Shown one piece after another: positions 50,634-59,089 of a stretch of 64,000 nucleotides of DNA. Below the pieces are notes generated by a model, which saw nothing but the letters and a program-made list of their open reading frames with translations, was not told the DNA's origin and did not search any database. The position numbers were made by a program, and so were the translations under genes. Numbering within the stretch: the first letter of the stretch is position 1; each line of letters opens with the position of its first letter. Source of the stretch: DASZVB01 sp036272055 (GTDB lineage: Bacteria > Myxococcota_A > Polyangia > Polyangiales > Polyangiaceae); assembly GCA_036272055.1 (NCBI GenBank), contig DATAZL010000116.1, forward strand, positions 41,307-105,306. Reading direction: 5' to 3'.

Positions 50634-51560
50634 TTACGCGAAGATCGCGGAGCGCATCGAGAGCGAGCCCAGGTCGAAGCCCGTGACGGGGAAGGTCACC
50701 TTGTCGGACGCGCTCGCTGCGCCGGCGGCGTAGAGGACGGGCATGTAGTGATCCGGTGACGGATGCGCCATTCGCCCGGCGTCGGTCGTGACGAGCTTTG
50801 CGAGCGCGTCGCCGTCGTGCTGTTCGAGAGCCTGTGCGACGTCACGGTCGAAGGCGCCGGCCCAGTCGGGCGTGGAACGATCTCCGCGCTGCATGCTGGT
50901 CATGGCGTGACGGAGATTGTGCGTCACGTTGCCGCTCCCGAAGACGAGCACGCCCTCGTCTCGCAGGGGAGCGAGCGCCTTGCCGAGGGCGAGGTGCGTC
51001 GCGGGCGCGGCGCGATGGTCGATGCTGAGCTGCACGACGGGCATCGAGGCATCTGGGTAGAGGTACCTGAGCACCGTCCACGTGCCGTGATCGAGCCCCC
51101 AGTCCGTGCGCACGGTGGCGTCCGCTCCGGCGAGGAGCGACGCGACGCGCTTCGCGAGCGCCGGATCACCGGGAGCGGGGTATTGCATGTCGAAGAGCGG
51201 CTTCGGAAATCCGCCAAAGTCGTGGATCGTCTCCGGCCTGTCGTTGCCGGTCGTGAAGGTACCCGGCACGAACCAGTGCGCCGAGATCGACAGCACGGCG
51301 CGCGGCTTCGGCAGCAGGGTGGCGATGCGCTGAAAGCCGCGACTCCACTCGTTGTCCTCGATGGCGTTCATGGGGGAGCCGTGCCCGACGAAGAGAACCG
51401 GCATGCGACCCGGTGTGGCAGTGGTGGTGGAGCGTTCTGTCACGGAACCCGTTCCTACTTTCTCGCTCGCTCCCGCGGACCGACGCGCCGTGCAACCGAC
51501 ACCCGCGGCGAGCGAGGCGGCGGCCAGCACGAGGTCTCGACGTGTCAGAAGGCCGTTCAC
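50634..51560 (-). CDS. LigB/YgiD-type dioxygenase with an export signal
   Basis: 308 residues from a GTG at 51560. The mature part (from about 52) is the YgiD (4,5-DOPA extradiol dioxygenase) family: FVGHGSPMNAI (His60), SISAHWF (His95), TIHDFGGFP (His113) and GLDHGTWTVLRYL (His158), supplying the metal and acid/base residues. The N-terminus LTRRDLVLAAASLAAGVGC is an RR-containing signal with a lipobox-like Cys, unusual for a family normally cytoplasmic. It could ring-cleave catechol-type compounds in the periplasm. A far longer upstream reading overlaps the divergent GTPase gene and is not supported. Confidence 0.87.
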   Translation of the reverse strand: MNGLLTRRDLVLAAASLAAGVGCTARRSAGASEKVGTGSVTERSTTTATPGRMPVLFVGHGSPMNAIEDNEWSRGFQRIATLLPKPRAVLSISAHWFVPGTFTTGNDRPETIHDFGGFPKPLFDMQYPAPGDPALAKRVASLLAGADATVRTDWGLDHGTWTVLRYLYPDASMPVVQLSIDHRAAPATHLALGKALAPLRDEGVLVFGSGNVTHNLRHAMTSMQRGDRSTPDWAGAFDRDVAQALEQHDGDALAKLVTTDAGRMAHPSPDHYMPVLYAAGAASASDKVTFPVTGFDLGSLSMRSAIFA

Positions 51561-51650
51561 GGTGGGGCGACGCGAGGAGCGTAGCGCGCACCGGCCCGCG
51601 CGGCCACGCCCGCGGCGCTCGACGGGTCTCGTACGAGAACCTAGGATGAA

Positions 51651-52739
51651 GTGATGCTCGATGCGGCGCTCGGAAACATGATCCGCGAGCGAGTCGAGCA
51701 GGCGATGAAGGAACGCGGCCACGCCACCGTGCTCGTCGCGGGCCGGAGCGGCGTCGGCAAGAGCACCCTGATCAACTCGGTGTTCCAGGGCCAGCTCGCC
51801 GAGACGGGACACGGCCGCCCCGTCACCCAGGAGATCCGCGAATACTCGAAGCCCGGGATCCCGATCTCGCTCATCGATTCCCGGGGGCTCGAGCTCGAAC
51901 GGTACCGTCAGACGCTCGCCGAGCTCGAGAATCTGCTCAAGGAGCGGCAGCGAGACATGGATCCGAACCGGCACGTGCACTGCGCATGGGTGTGCATCAG
52001 CGAGGACTCGCGCAGGGTCGACGACGGCGAGAGCCGCCTCGTGGATCTCGTCGCAAAGCAGGGCATACCGGTCGTCGGCGTCATCACGAAGGCGCGCGCC
52101 GACCAGGGCTTCCGCGCCGAGGTGCAACGTCTCCTGCCGCGCACGGCGAACGTCGTGTCGGTGCGCGCGCTCACCGAGCACCTCGACGAGGGGATCGAGC
52201 TGCCGCCCCGCGGATTGCCGGAGCTCGTCGACGTCACGATGACGCTCATCCCGGAAGGGCACCGCACCGCGTTCATCGCGGCCCAGCGGGTGAGCCTCGA
52301 CCTGAAGCAACGTCGCGCTCGCACCGTCGTCGCCACGGCGACCGCCGCCGCCGCCGCGGTCGGCGCGAGCCCGATCCCGTTTGCCGACGCGGCGCTCCTC
52401 GTGCCGATCCAGATCGGCATGCTGGTCGGGATCAGCGCCACGTTCGGACTCGACGTCGACGACGCGTTCTTCGGTACCCTCGTGACGTCGGTCACCGGCA
52501 CCGTCGGCGCGACGCTCGCGGGACGCGCCATCGTCGGCGGGCTCTTCAAGCTGATACCCGGCGTCGGCAGCGCGGCCGGCGTTGCCATCACCGGTGCGAC
52601 TGCAGCGACGCTCACGACTACCCTCGGTCATGCTTACGTCAGGGTTCTGACGAGACTGCTCGCGTCGTCCCACGGTGAAACACCGCCTGCCGAGACCATC
52701 GCGAAATCACTCAAGAACGAGTTCGAGGCCACGAAGTGA
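51651..52739 (+). CDS. DUF697/YcjF-type GTPase with C-terminal membrane-associated helices
   Basis: 362 residues from a GTG at 51651; an ATG three bases on is equally likely. The Era/TrmE-like G domain has GRSGVGKSTLINS (G1), LIDSRGLELE (G3) and GVITKARADQ (G4 altered from NKxD to TKAR). A DUF697-type segment follows: RTAFIAAQRVSLDLKQRRAR, then alternating hydrophobic Ala/Gly/Val stretches (about 220-320) that probably associate with the membrane. Family members are implicated in stress or envelope responses with unknown mechanism. The G4 change may alter nucleotide preference. Confidence 0.85.
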   Translation: MMLDAALGNMIRERVEQAMKERGHATVLVAGRSGVGKSTLINSVFQGQLAETGHGRPVTQEIREYSKPGIPISLIDSRGLELERYRQTLAELENLLKERQRDMDPNRHVHCAWVCISEDSRRVDDGESRLVDLVAKQGIPVVGVITKARADQGFRAEVQRLLPRTANVVSVRALTEHLDEGIELPPRGLPELVDVTMTLIPEGHRTAFIAAQRVSLDLKQRRARTVVATATAAAAAVGASPIPFADAALLVPIQIGMLVGISATFGLDVDDAFFGTLVTSVTGTVGATLAGRAIVGGLFKLIPGVGSAAGVAITGATAATLTTTLGHAYVRVLTRLLASSHGETPPAETIAKSLKNEFEATK

Positions 52740-52818
52740 AATGTGAGGAGCGCGCACACACGCGGCTTCTCCATTCCAATACTTCACCGCGATCGGCGGC
52801 GGGCGCATACTCGATCGG

Positions 52819-54354
52819 ATGAAGCTCCGGAGATCCGTCGCGGGCGCTGGCGCCGCCCTGTCCGCCCTCGCGTTGCTCACCTGTGGAACGACGGCGTGCT
52901 CGAGCGACGCCTCCGGCGACAAGAGCCAGGACGGCGGCGGCGGTGGTACGGCGAACGCCGGCAGCGGCGCAGGCGACACGACGTCCGGGAGCGGCGCGAC
53001 GACGACGGGCAGCGGCGCAACAGGCAGCGGCGCGACAGGCAGCGGGGGCGCAAAGGGTAGCGGCGGCGCCAAGGGCACCGGCGCAGCGAAGGGCAGTGGC
53101 GGCACGACCGGGGGCAGCGGAGCGACGGGCAACGGCGGCACGACGGGTAGCGGCGGCACCACGGGTAGCGGCGGCACCACGGGCAATGGCGGCACCACGG
53201 GCAATGGCGGCACCACGGGCAGCGGTGGCGCGACCGGGAGCGGCGGCACGACGGGCTCCGGTGGCACGACGGGCGCGGGCGGCGCCACGACGACGGGGAC
53301 CGTCACCGCGAAGGCGCTCGCCGCCAAGCTCGGCCGCGACCACTTCCTCATCGGCATGGGCAACGACCTTGCCGACAATCACGATCAAGACGGCGTCTTC
53401 ACGCTCGGTGTCACGCTCGACGTCCACTACGCGTACCTGACCGGGTTGATGGGGCAAAACGGCTGGCCCGACTGGAACCCGAACGGCACGTTCGTCGACG
53501 TCATCACCGGTCCGGCGAAGACCCACGGCGTCATCCCGATGATGACGCTCTATCAGATGGCGTCGGGCGTCGAGAACGACACCGCGGTCCTCGTCCAGGA
53601 CTCGTACATGAAGCCGTACTGGGACGGCGTGAAGCTCATGTTCCAGCGTCTCGGCGTTTACGGAGACGTGTCGCTGGTCCAGTTCGAGCCGGACTGGTGG
53701 GCGTACGCCGAGCAAGGCTCACCCGGCGGCGATCCGTCGAAGCTCCCCGTGCACGTGACGACGCTCGCGCCGGATTGCGCGTCGCTGCCGAATACGATGG
53801 TCGGCATGGGCAAGTGCCTCGTCGCGCTCGGCCGCAAGTACTCGCCGAAGAGCCTCGTCGGCTTCCATGCCTCGACCTTCGCGGATCCGAGCCCCGCGAA
53901 GATCGTGACGTTCCTGAAAGCCATCGGCGCGGGCGACGCCGACTTCCTGACGACGGACATGCTCGACCGCGACGCAGGCTGCTTCGAGAAGCACACCGAC
54001 CCGAACTGTCAGCGCGACGACGGGCCGTGGTACTGGGACGAGACCAACAAGACGAGCCCGAACTTCCACGAGAACCTCGCCTGGGTGAAGACCCTCACCG
54101 ACGGCCTGGGCAAGCCGATGCTCTGGTGGCAGGTTCCGTTCGGTGTGCCGAGCACGACCTCCGGCGGCACTGCGGGGCACTACCGCGACAATCGCGTGCA
54201 CTACGTCTTCGCGCACGTCGACGAGTTCGTCGCGGCAGGCGGCGTCGGCGTCGTCTTCGGCACGGGCGCCGGCAACCAGACGGACATCACCACCGACGGC
54301 GGTCAGTTCAAGACCGCGGTGACGAAGTACTTCGCGGCGCCGTACAAGCTCTAG
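52819..54354 (+). CDS. Lipoprotein with tandem GSGGTTG linker and barrel-like C-terminal domain
   Basis: 511 residues. Lipobox-like TTAC near residue 27. Residues about 35-165 are a low-complexity Gly/Ser/Thr region with many GSGGTTG or GNGGTTG units, a surface-tether linker. The C-terminal 340 residues look like a (beta/alpha)-barrel: DHFLIGMGNDLADNHDQDGV, VIPMMTLYQMASG, VQFEPDWWAYAEQ, LVGFHASTF, DDGPWYWDETN and WWQVPFGVP. Acidic residues at strand ends suggest a glycoside-hydrolase-like enzyme, but I cannot assign a family. Confidence 0.72.
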   Translation: MKLRRSVAGAGAALSALALLTCGTTACSSDASGDKSQDGGGGGTANAGSGAGDTTSGSGATTTGSGATGSGATGSGGAKGSGGAKGTGAAKGSGGTTGGSGATGNGGTTGSGGTTGSGGTTGNGGTTGNGGTTGSGGATGSGGTTGSGGTTGAGGATTTGTVTAKALAAKLGRDHFLIGMGNDLADNHDQDGVFTLGVTLDVHYAYLTGLMGQNGWPDWNPNGTFVDVITGPAKTHGVIPMMTLYQMASGVENDTAVLVQDSYMKPYWDGVKLMFQRLGVYGDVSLVQFEPDWWAYAEQGSPGGDPSKLPVHVTTLAPDCASLPNTMVGMGKCLVALGRKYSPKSLVGFHASTFADPSPAKIVTFLKAIGAGDADFLTTDMLDRDAGCFEKHTDPNCQRDDGPWYWDETNKTSPNFHENLAWVKTLTDGLGKPMLWWQVPFGVPSTTSGGTAGHYRDNRVHYVFAHVDEFVAAGGVGVVFGTGAGNQTDITTDGGQFKTAVTKYFAAPYKL

Positions 54355-54398
54355 AGCGCGTTCGCCAGAGCGTGCCCCGGTGGCCCGGGGCACGTCGC

Positions 54399-55685
54399 TC
54401 AGCGGACCGGGCCGGTCTGCGTCGCGCAGCCGAAGAGCACGTCGACCTCGGGACCGTCGGAGGCTTGCACCGTTTTGCACGTGTTCGAGCAGAGCTCGAC
54501 GTGATTGCCGTCGTCCGAGTAGCGCCACCCGTCGGTGCACGTCGCGGAAGGCGACTGCTCGATGAGCTGCGACTTTCCGCCCTTCGGCGTGAAGACGACG
54601 TTCACCTTCGTCTTGTCGAGGGTGCCGCCACCGGTGGGCGTCGGTAGCGTGTACGAACAGCTGAGGACGGTCCCGACGATCTGCGAGAGAACGTCCTTGA
54701 GCGCCTGCGAGAAGTTCGTCGTCTTCGTCATGTCGAAGTGGCAGAAGTTCGGGCCCTTGTCGGAGCAGCCGGGGAGCGCCGTGCCGCCGAGCGACGCGGC
54801 CATCGACAGCCACTCGCGCGCGTCCGAGTAGATGGGCACGCCGACCTCTTCGCTGCCGGGCGAACCGATGACGAAGGTGCGCACGCCCTGGGCCATGGCG
54901 GCCTTCACGTCGTCGAGGATCGGCGTCGGATCTTGCGGCTGGGTGACGTTCCCTGTGCCGCGGCAGCCGGAGAGGAACGTAGGCTGCCCGTCGGTGATGA
55001 GCACGATGAACCGGCTACCGGGCAGCTTGGTCGCCTCGATCGCCCCGACGCCGGCATGGAAGGCGTCGTGGGTCGGCGTTCCGCCGGCGGGCCCCATGAT
55101 GGTGTCGAGTGACGTCGAGACCTGAGTGCGGTGCTGGGTGCCGGTCGCGCCGAGGAGATCGATCGCGATCTGCGCGTTGAGATTCACGCAATCGGTCGGC
55201 GGACGGGGAGTATCGGTACCCGTTCCCGACGGCTGACTCGCGGTCGTGTTCTTGTCGGGGAAGTAGAGAACACCGACGCCGGTGTTCGCGGTCAGCGAGT
55301 CGAGCGCCGACTTCAGCGCGTCGTGCGTGACGTTCCACTTCGACTGATTGGTCCCTGGCGCTCGATCGTTCATCGAGCCGCTCGTGTCGATGACGAGCTC
55401 GAGCACCGACGGAAGGGGCTCGGTGCGCGCAGTGTCGGCCGCGCAGGCGGACATCCGGAGAGCGTCGAGACCGCCGTCCGCGGTGAGGGACGGCGCGCTG
55501 CCGGAGCCGATCCCCGAGGTGCTGCCGGTGCCGCTCCCTCCGCTTCCGAAGATGGTGCCGGAGTTGCCCTGCCCCGTCGCGGAGCCGCTGCTGCTCGTGG
55601 AGCCGCTGCCGCCGGCAGGACCGTCATTGGTCGACGACGAACACGCGAGCGCGAGACAGCCGAGCGCACCTAGGGTCCACTTCAT
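54399..55685 (-). CDS. Lipoprotein with von Willebrand factor A domain
   Basis: 428 residues. Lipobox LALAC (Cys15), then a Ser/Gly/Thr-rich linker to about residue 65. A vWA domain follows with MIDAS residues DTSGSMN (Asp100) and a GGTPTHDA segment that may supply the MIDAS Thr, plus FIVLITDGQP. The C-terminal 150 residues are Cys-containing (CSDKGPNFCHFDMTKTT; CSNTCKTVQASDG) and unrecognised. vWA surface proteins bind ligands through a divalent cation. Convergent with the barrel lipoprotein, so the two neighbouring surface proteins are probably regulated separately. Confidence 0.88.
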   Translation of the reverse strand: MKWTLGALGCLALACSSSTNDGPAGGSGSTSSSGSATGQGNSGTIFGSGGSGTGSTSGIGSGSAPSLTADGGLDALRMSACAADTARTEPLPSVLELVIDTSGSMNDRAPGTNQSKWNVTHDALKSALDSLTANTGVGVLYFPDKNTTASQPSGTGTDTPRPPTDCVNLNAQIAIDLLGATGTQHRTQVSTSLDTIMGPAGGTPTHDAFHAGVGAIEATKLPGSRFIVLITDGQPTFLSGCRGTGNVTQPQDPTPILDDVKAAMAQGVRTFVIGSPGSEEVGVPIYSDAREWLSMAASLGGTALPGCSDKGPNFCHFDMTKTTNFSQALKDVLSQIVGTVLSCSYTLPTPTGGGTLDKTKVNVVFTPKGGKSQLIEQSPSATCTDGWRYSDDGNHVELCSNTCKTVQASDGPEVDVLFGCATQTGPVR

Positions 55686-55848
55686 GAGTTCGTCGATCCT
55701 TTCCTGCGCGGCTCCTCCCGCGCGGGAGACGAGCGATACGCCTGGATCTATCCAGTAAAGCTTCGCTGCGCCGAGCGCGCAAGCGTACGCGCCACGGCGT
55801 CATCCGAAGACGCCACGACGGCAGTAGAACGCCGTCGTCGTCCCCGAG

Positions 55849-56020
55849 GCATCAAAGATGCGGAACTACGCGAGCGCAGCGAGCCCGCGAGCGCAGCGAG
55901 CACGCCGAAGGCGGCGGGGGAGCGGTCGCGTAAGCGAGCCGCGGGGGCAAGGCCCCCGTGAACACAAGCGGGGGGAGCAGTTCGCCGAAGGCGAAGCTGC
56001 AGGGGGCCAAGGCCCCCCGT
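55849..56020. repeat. GC-rich hairpin repeat cluster 3
   Basis: Starts with the same GCATCAAAGATGCGG hairpin and GAGCGCAGCGAGCCCGCGA sequence as cluster 2, followed by variant modules and the AAGCTGCAGGGGGCCAAGGCC end. The preceding 20 bp (about 55827-55848, GTCGTCCCCGAG) also resemble the cluster 2 flank. It lies between the 56063 stop and the vWA gene, in the 377-bp gap 55686-56062. The remaining part, 55686-55826, shows no gene I can support. Confidence 0.78.
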
Positions 56021-56062
56021 AACCAAGCTGTGCGCGACTTCCTCACACCCTGGCCGTGCGGC

Positions 56063-56740
56063 TTACTTGCGCTTCACGCCGGGGCTCGCCTCGGCGCTGC
56101 CCAGGTAACGACCGATGTCCTCGCGCTTCGCCTGGATCGCATCGAGGAGAGCGAGGGCGTTCGCGACGCGCCGAGCGCCGGTCGCGTTCGGATATGCGAG
56201 ACGGACCTTGTCCCACTTGAGCTTGATCGTCCCCTGCAGTGCGCGGAGATCGTAGACGGCGCGGCGATACGGATTGCGCCCCGACGAGCCGGGCCAAGCC
56301 GCGTCGATCGCGATGAACGCCGCCGCGACACCCGCGGCGATCGCGCTCGCCCGCGTCAAGCCGAACTGAACCGAGACGGCCGCGAGCACCGCGCTGGCGA
56401 AACCCACGCCGCGAAGGATCCAGAACCGCAACCCCTCCGACTGCTCGCGTCGCTCGTTCGCGACAGCCCAGCGCTCGAGATCGGCGATCTGCTCGTCGAT
56501 GGCGTCGTCGGGCGAGAATGCGCCGGGGGGAAACGGCACCTCGATGTCGGGATCCGAGACCGCGCTGCGCGGATCCGCAGGGATGCTCGGTGACGAGTGA
56601 CCGGGACGGGGCGCGAGATCTGAACGACCCGCCGCACCCTCCGCCCTGGGCACTGGGGGAAGCGGAACGTCCGACAGCGATCGCATCGGCTCACGGGGCG
56701 CCATGGCCGCACACATAGATCGGGTAAGCACTCCCGACAA
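56063..56740 (-). CDS. Predicted two-TM cytoplasm-facing protein, function unknown
   Basis: 225 residues from the most upstream ATG; starts at Met13 or Met19 are possible. A Pro/Ser-rich acidic N-terminus (about 1-80) leads to a helix (DEQIADLERWAVANERREQS), two adjoining hydrophobic segments (about 108-150: ILRGVGFASAVLAAVSVQFG and SAIAAGVAAAFIAIDAAW), and a basic helical C-terminus (YRRAVYDLRALQGTIKLKWD). The layout, two TM helices then a helical cytoplasmic part, recalls SLATT-like 2TM effector domains, but similarity is too weak to claim. Downstream of the GT-C gene on the same strand (108 bp). Confidence 0.5.
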   Translation of the reverse strand: MSGVLTRSMCAAMAPREPMRSLSDVPLPPVPRAEGAAGRSDLAPRPGHSSPSIPADPRSAVSDPDIEVPFPPGAFSPDDAIDEQIADLERWAVANERREQSEGLRFWILRGVGFASAVLAAVSVQFGLTRASAIAAGVAAAFIAIDAAWPGSSGRNPYRRAVYDLRALQGTIKLKWDKVRLAYPNATGARRVANALALLDAIQAKREDIGRYLGSAEASPGVKRK

Positions 56741-56848
56741 CCTCGATGGGCCTCACACCATCAATCGCACCGTCTGCTGCCATTGGATCCCATTGCCACT
56801 GCCAGAAGTTTGACGCGAAGGGACAAGCCACCCCGGCGCGTGTGCCGC

Positions 56849-59089
56849 TCATCGAGGATGGATGGACAAGCTGAAAACATCGACGAGCGCGCCGACGACG
56901 GTGAGGCGCGTGCTCGTATTTCTACGCTGGAGGACATCGCGGGTCACGAGCCCCCACCCGCAATCCCCTTCTCGGCTCATCGAGACGGCAACGTCGTTTA
57001 TTCGCACCTCCACGGGCTCTCGCGAGCCAAAGCACGTCCTCAGCGCGACATTCGCCGACCGCTGGAGCCAAATATCGATGTTCGACTGACCACGTGCGGC
57101 GGTCCTGCGAGCGACTCTGCCATCGGCGGCCGTCGCGGCGCTCCAGGACGAATCGAACACGACGCGGTCCTCCGGGGCATCCTGCCCGACCTCGAACGCC
57201 ACCTCGCGGAGCGGCTCGGGCGTCCCGGTCGCGGACCAGAACATGGGTAACCCCGACCCTTCCCGGACGAAGGCGCAGCCGAAGAAGTCCGAGTCGCGCA
57301 CGCCGACGACGTGCACCCGATTCGGCAAATAGTCCTTCTCGAAAGTCGGCTGTGTGCGTTCGTAGAGACCGAACGGCGAGACCCATCGCGGCGATCCCGA
57401 AGCCTCTCTCGCAATCTGGGGCCGCGTGAAATCACGCCATCGGTCGACCTGCTCGCAGTCGTGGTGGATGATCGCGACGTCGGGACGCCGGACGTCGTAC
57501 ACGTAATCGAAGTCGAACCGGTTGTGACCGACGGCGAGGCTCGCGTACGTCGCGGCGTGCGCGATGTGCACGTCGTTCTTCCCGAGCACGTCGAGGAAGG
57601 GATGGACGGGGTCGTAGTAAGGCGTCGTGCCCGCGTAGGAGACGCTCACGAGACGACCGGCAGGGACGTTCTTCTGGAGGAGCTCCGCGGTCTCCAGGTT
57701 ACCGGCGTTGAAGGTGCCAGAAGGTCGGTGCGTGCCGAGCGCGCCCGTAGGTGCAAAGACGCTGAAGGAGAGACCGATCGCGACGAGGGCGGGCCCGAAC
57801 GCCGTCCACGGAGCGCGACGGCCGAGCGCGCGCAAGGTGAATGCACAGGCCATGGTCACGATCGGCAGAACCGGCGCATAGAAGCGGCCGGACTGGAACG
57901 AGTCGCCGCCGATCACGACGCCGTAGGCGACCTGAAGAAATGCAACCACGACGCTCCCGCGCAACCAGCGCGGCGCTCGAGAGCTCGCCAGCGCGCCGAT
58001 GGCCCCGAGGAGCGCCGCGGCGTGCAGGAACACGACGCGGAGCCCGAACCCGCCGAAGCCGGTGACGAGCCGGTCGTGCCAGGTGAGCGACTTCAGGTAG
58101 TACGTGTTCGGAAACGGGTAGCCGTAATACGATAGCCGGAACACGAGGTGCAGCGCGGCGGGCACCGACGCGAAGGCGAGCCATCGCACCGCGTTGCGAC
58201 GGTCCGTCGAGAGGACGACGAAGAGAACGCCGAGGGAAACCGCGAGCACCGCGGCGTCGCTGCGCACCAGGGGCAGCACCGACAGGAGCACGACGAAGAG
58301 CCGCGAGCGCCCGGTGGCGAGCGCAAAGACGCATCCCGTTACTACGGCCGTCAGCGCCGACGTCTCGAGGCCCGAGAGCGCCCACATCACCGTGTCCCGG
58401 TCGGCGGCCACCGCGACGCCGGTCGCCGCGATCCACGCCGCGCTCGCGCCGAAACGCCGCATCGGCGCCTCGAGCAGGAGAACCGTCGCAAGGACGCACG
58501 CGAAGCTCAGAACGAGCACGAAGAGCGGCGCGAGTGCAACAGAGGCCCCGGCGAGCTGGATGAGCGACAGCGCGACGAGCCAGAGCGGCCCCGTGTAGCC
58601 CTCGACGCGTTCCCCCACGTCGTAGACCGGTCCCGCCCCGTTTGCGACGTTCCGCGCATAGCGGAGCGTGATCATGGCGTCGTCACTGATCGTGAAGTGC
58701 GTCTTCCCTGCGTGCTCGAAGCTCTGCGATAGGATCGTGCTCACCGCGATCGCGATGGTGAAGACGGCCAGCGCGACCGACGGGCGCGCGAAGAGCCAGC
58801 CGAACCGCGGCGCGCGACGCGCGAGAGCCCGTCCCGCACTGGCGAGCGCCGCGAAGCCGGCGGCAAAGGCGACGAGCTCGATGCGGCCGAGGAGCGATAG
58901 CAGCGCGTCTTCGTCGAGGCCGGTAAACGTGTTGGCGCCGATGAAGTCGCCGTCCCGCCGGAGCTCCTCGAAGAACGGCACGTTGGACGACACGACGAGC
59001 GCGCCCGCGACGAGACCGGACGCGAGGAGAAGCCGGCGAACGAGCGCGGCCCGTCCCCGCTCGGGCCGCCGCGTCAGTGCGATTTCCAC
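56849..59089 (-). CDS. GT-C-type integral membrane glycosyltransferase
   Basis: 746 residues from a GTG at 59089 that overlaps the upstream gene by 16 bp. An N-terminal helix is followed, after residue 130, by the first large loop FTISDDAMITLRYARNVA (Asp136 and Asp137) and GERVEGYTGPLWLVAL, typical of GT-C transferases that use polyprenyl-phosphate sugars. About ten further membrane segments and a soluble C-terminal domain (about 520-746) with HHDCEQVDRW and the DSDFFGCAFVREGSGLPMF segment follow. The acceptor (lipid, polysaccharide or protein) is unknown. The long N-terminal reading upstream to 59908 is Arg-rich antisense and not used. Confidence 0.82.
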   Translation of the reverse strand: MEIALTRRPERGRAALVRRLLLASGLVAGALVVSSNVPFFEELRRDGDFIGANTFTGLDEDALLSLLGRIELVAFAAGFAALASAGRALARRAPRFGWLFARPSVALAVFTIAIAVSTILSQSFEHAGKTHFTISDDAMITLRYARNVANGAGPVYDVGERVEGYTGPLWLVALSLIQLAGASVALAPLFVLVLSFACVLATVLLLEAPMRRFGASAAWIAATGVAVAADRDTVMWALSGLETSALTAVVTGCVFALATGRSRLFVVLLSVLPLVRSDAAVLAVSLGVLFVVLSTDRRNAVRWLAFASVPAALHLVFRLSYYGYPFPNTYYLKSLTWHDRLVTGFGGFGLRVVFLHAAALLGAIGALASSRAPRWLRGSVVVAFLQVAYGVVIGGDSFQSGRFYAPVLPIVTMACAFTLRALGRRAPWTAFGPALVAIGLSFSVFAPTGALGTHRPSGTFNAGNLETAELLQKNVPAGRLVSVSYAGTTPYYDPVHPFLDVLGKNDVHIAHAATYASLAVGHNRFDFDYVYDVRRPDVAIIHHDCEQVDRWRDFTRPQIAREASGSPRWVSPFGLYERTQPTFEKDYLPNRVHVVGVRDSDFFGCAFVREGSGLPMFWSATGTPEPLREVAFEVGQDAPEDRVVFDSSWSAATAADGRVARRTAARGQSNIDIWLQRSANVALRTCFGSREPVEVRINDVAVSMSREGDCGWGLVTRDVLQRRNTSTRLTVVGALVDVFSLSIHPR

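Noticed and set aside
51561..52673. Upstream extension of the YgiD-like frame to 52673
   Set aside because: It is antisense to the GTPase gene; the protein signal and enzyme begin at the GTG at 51560.
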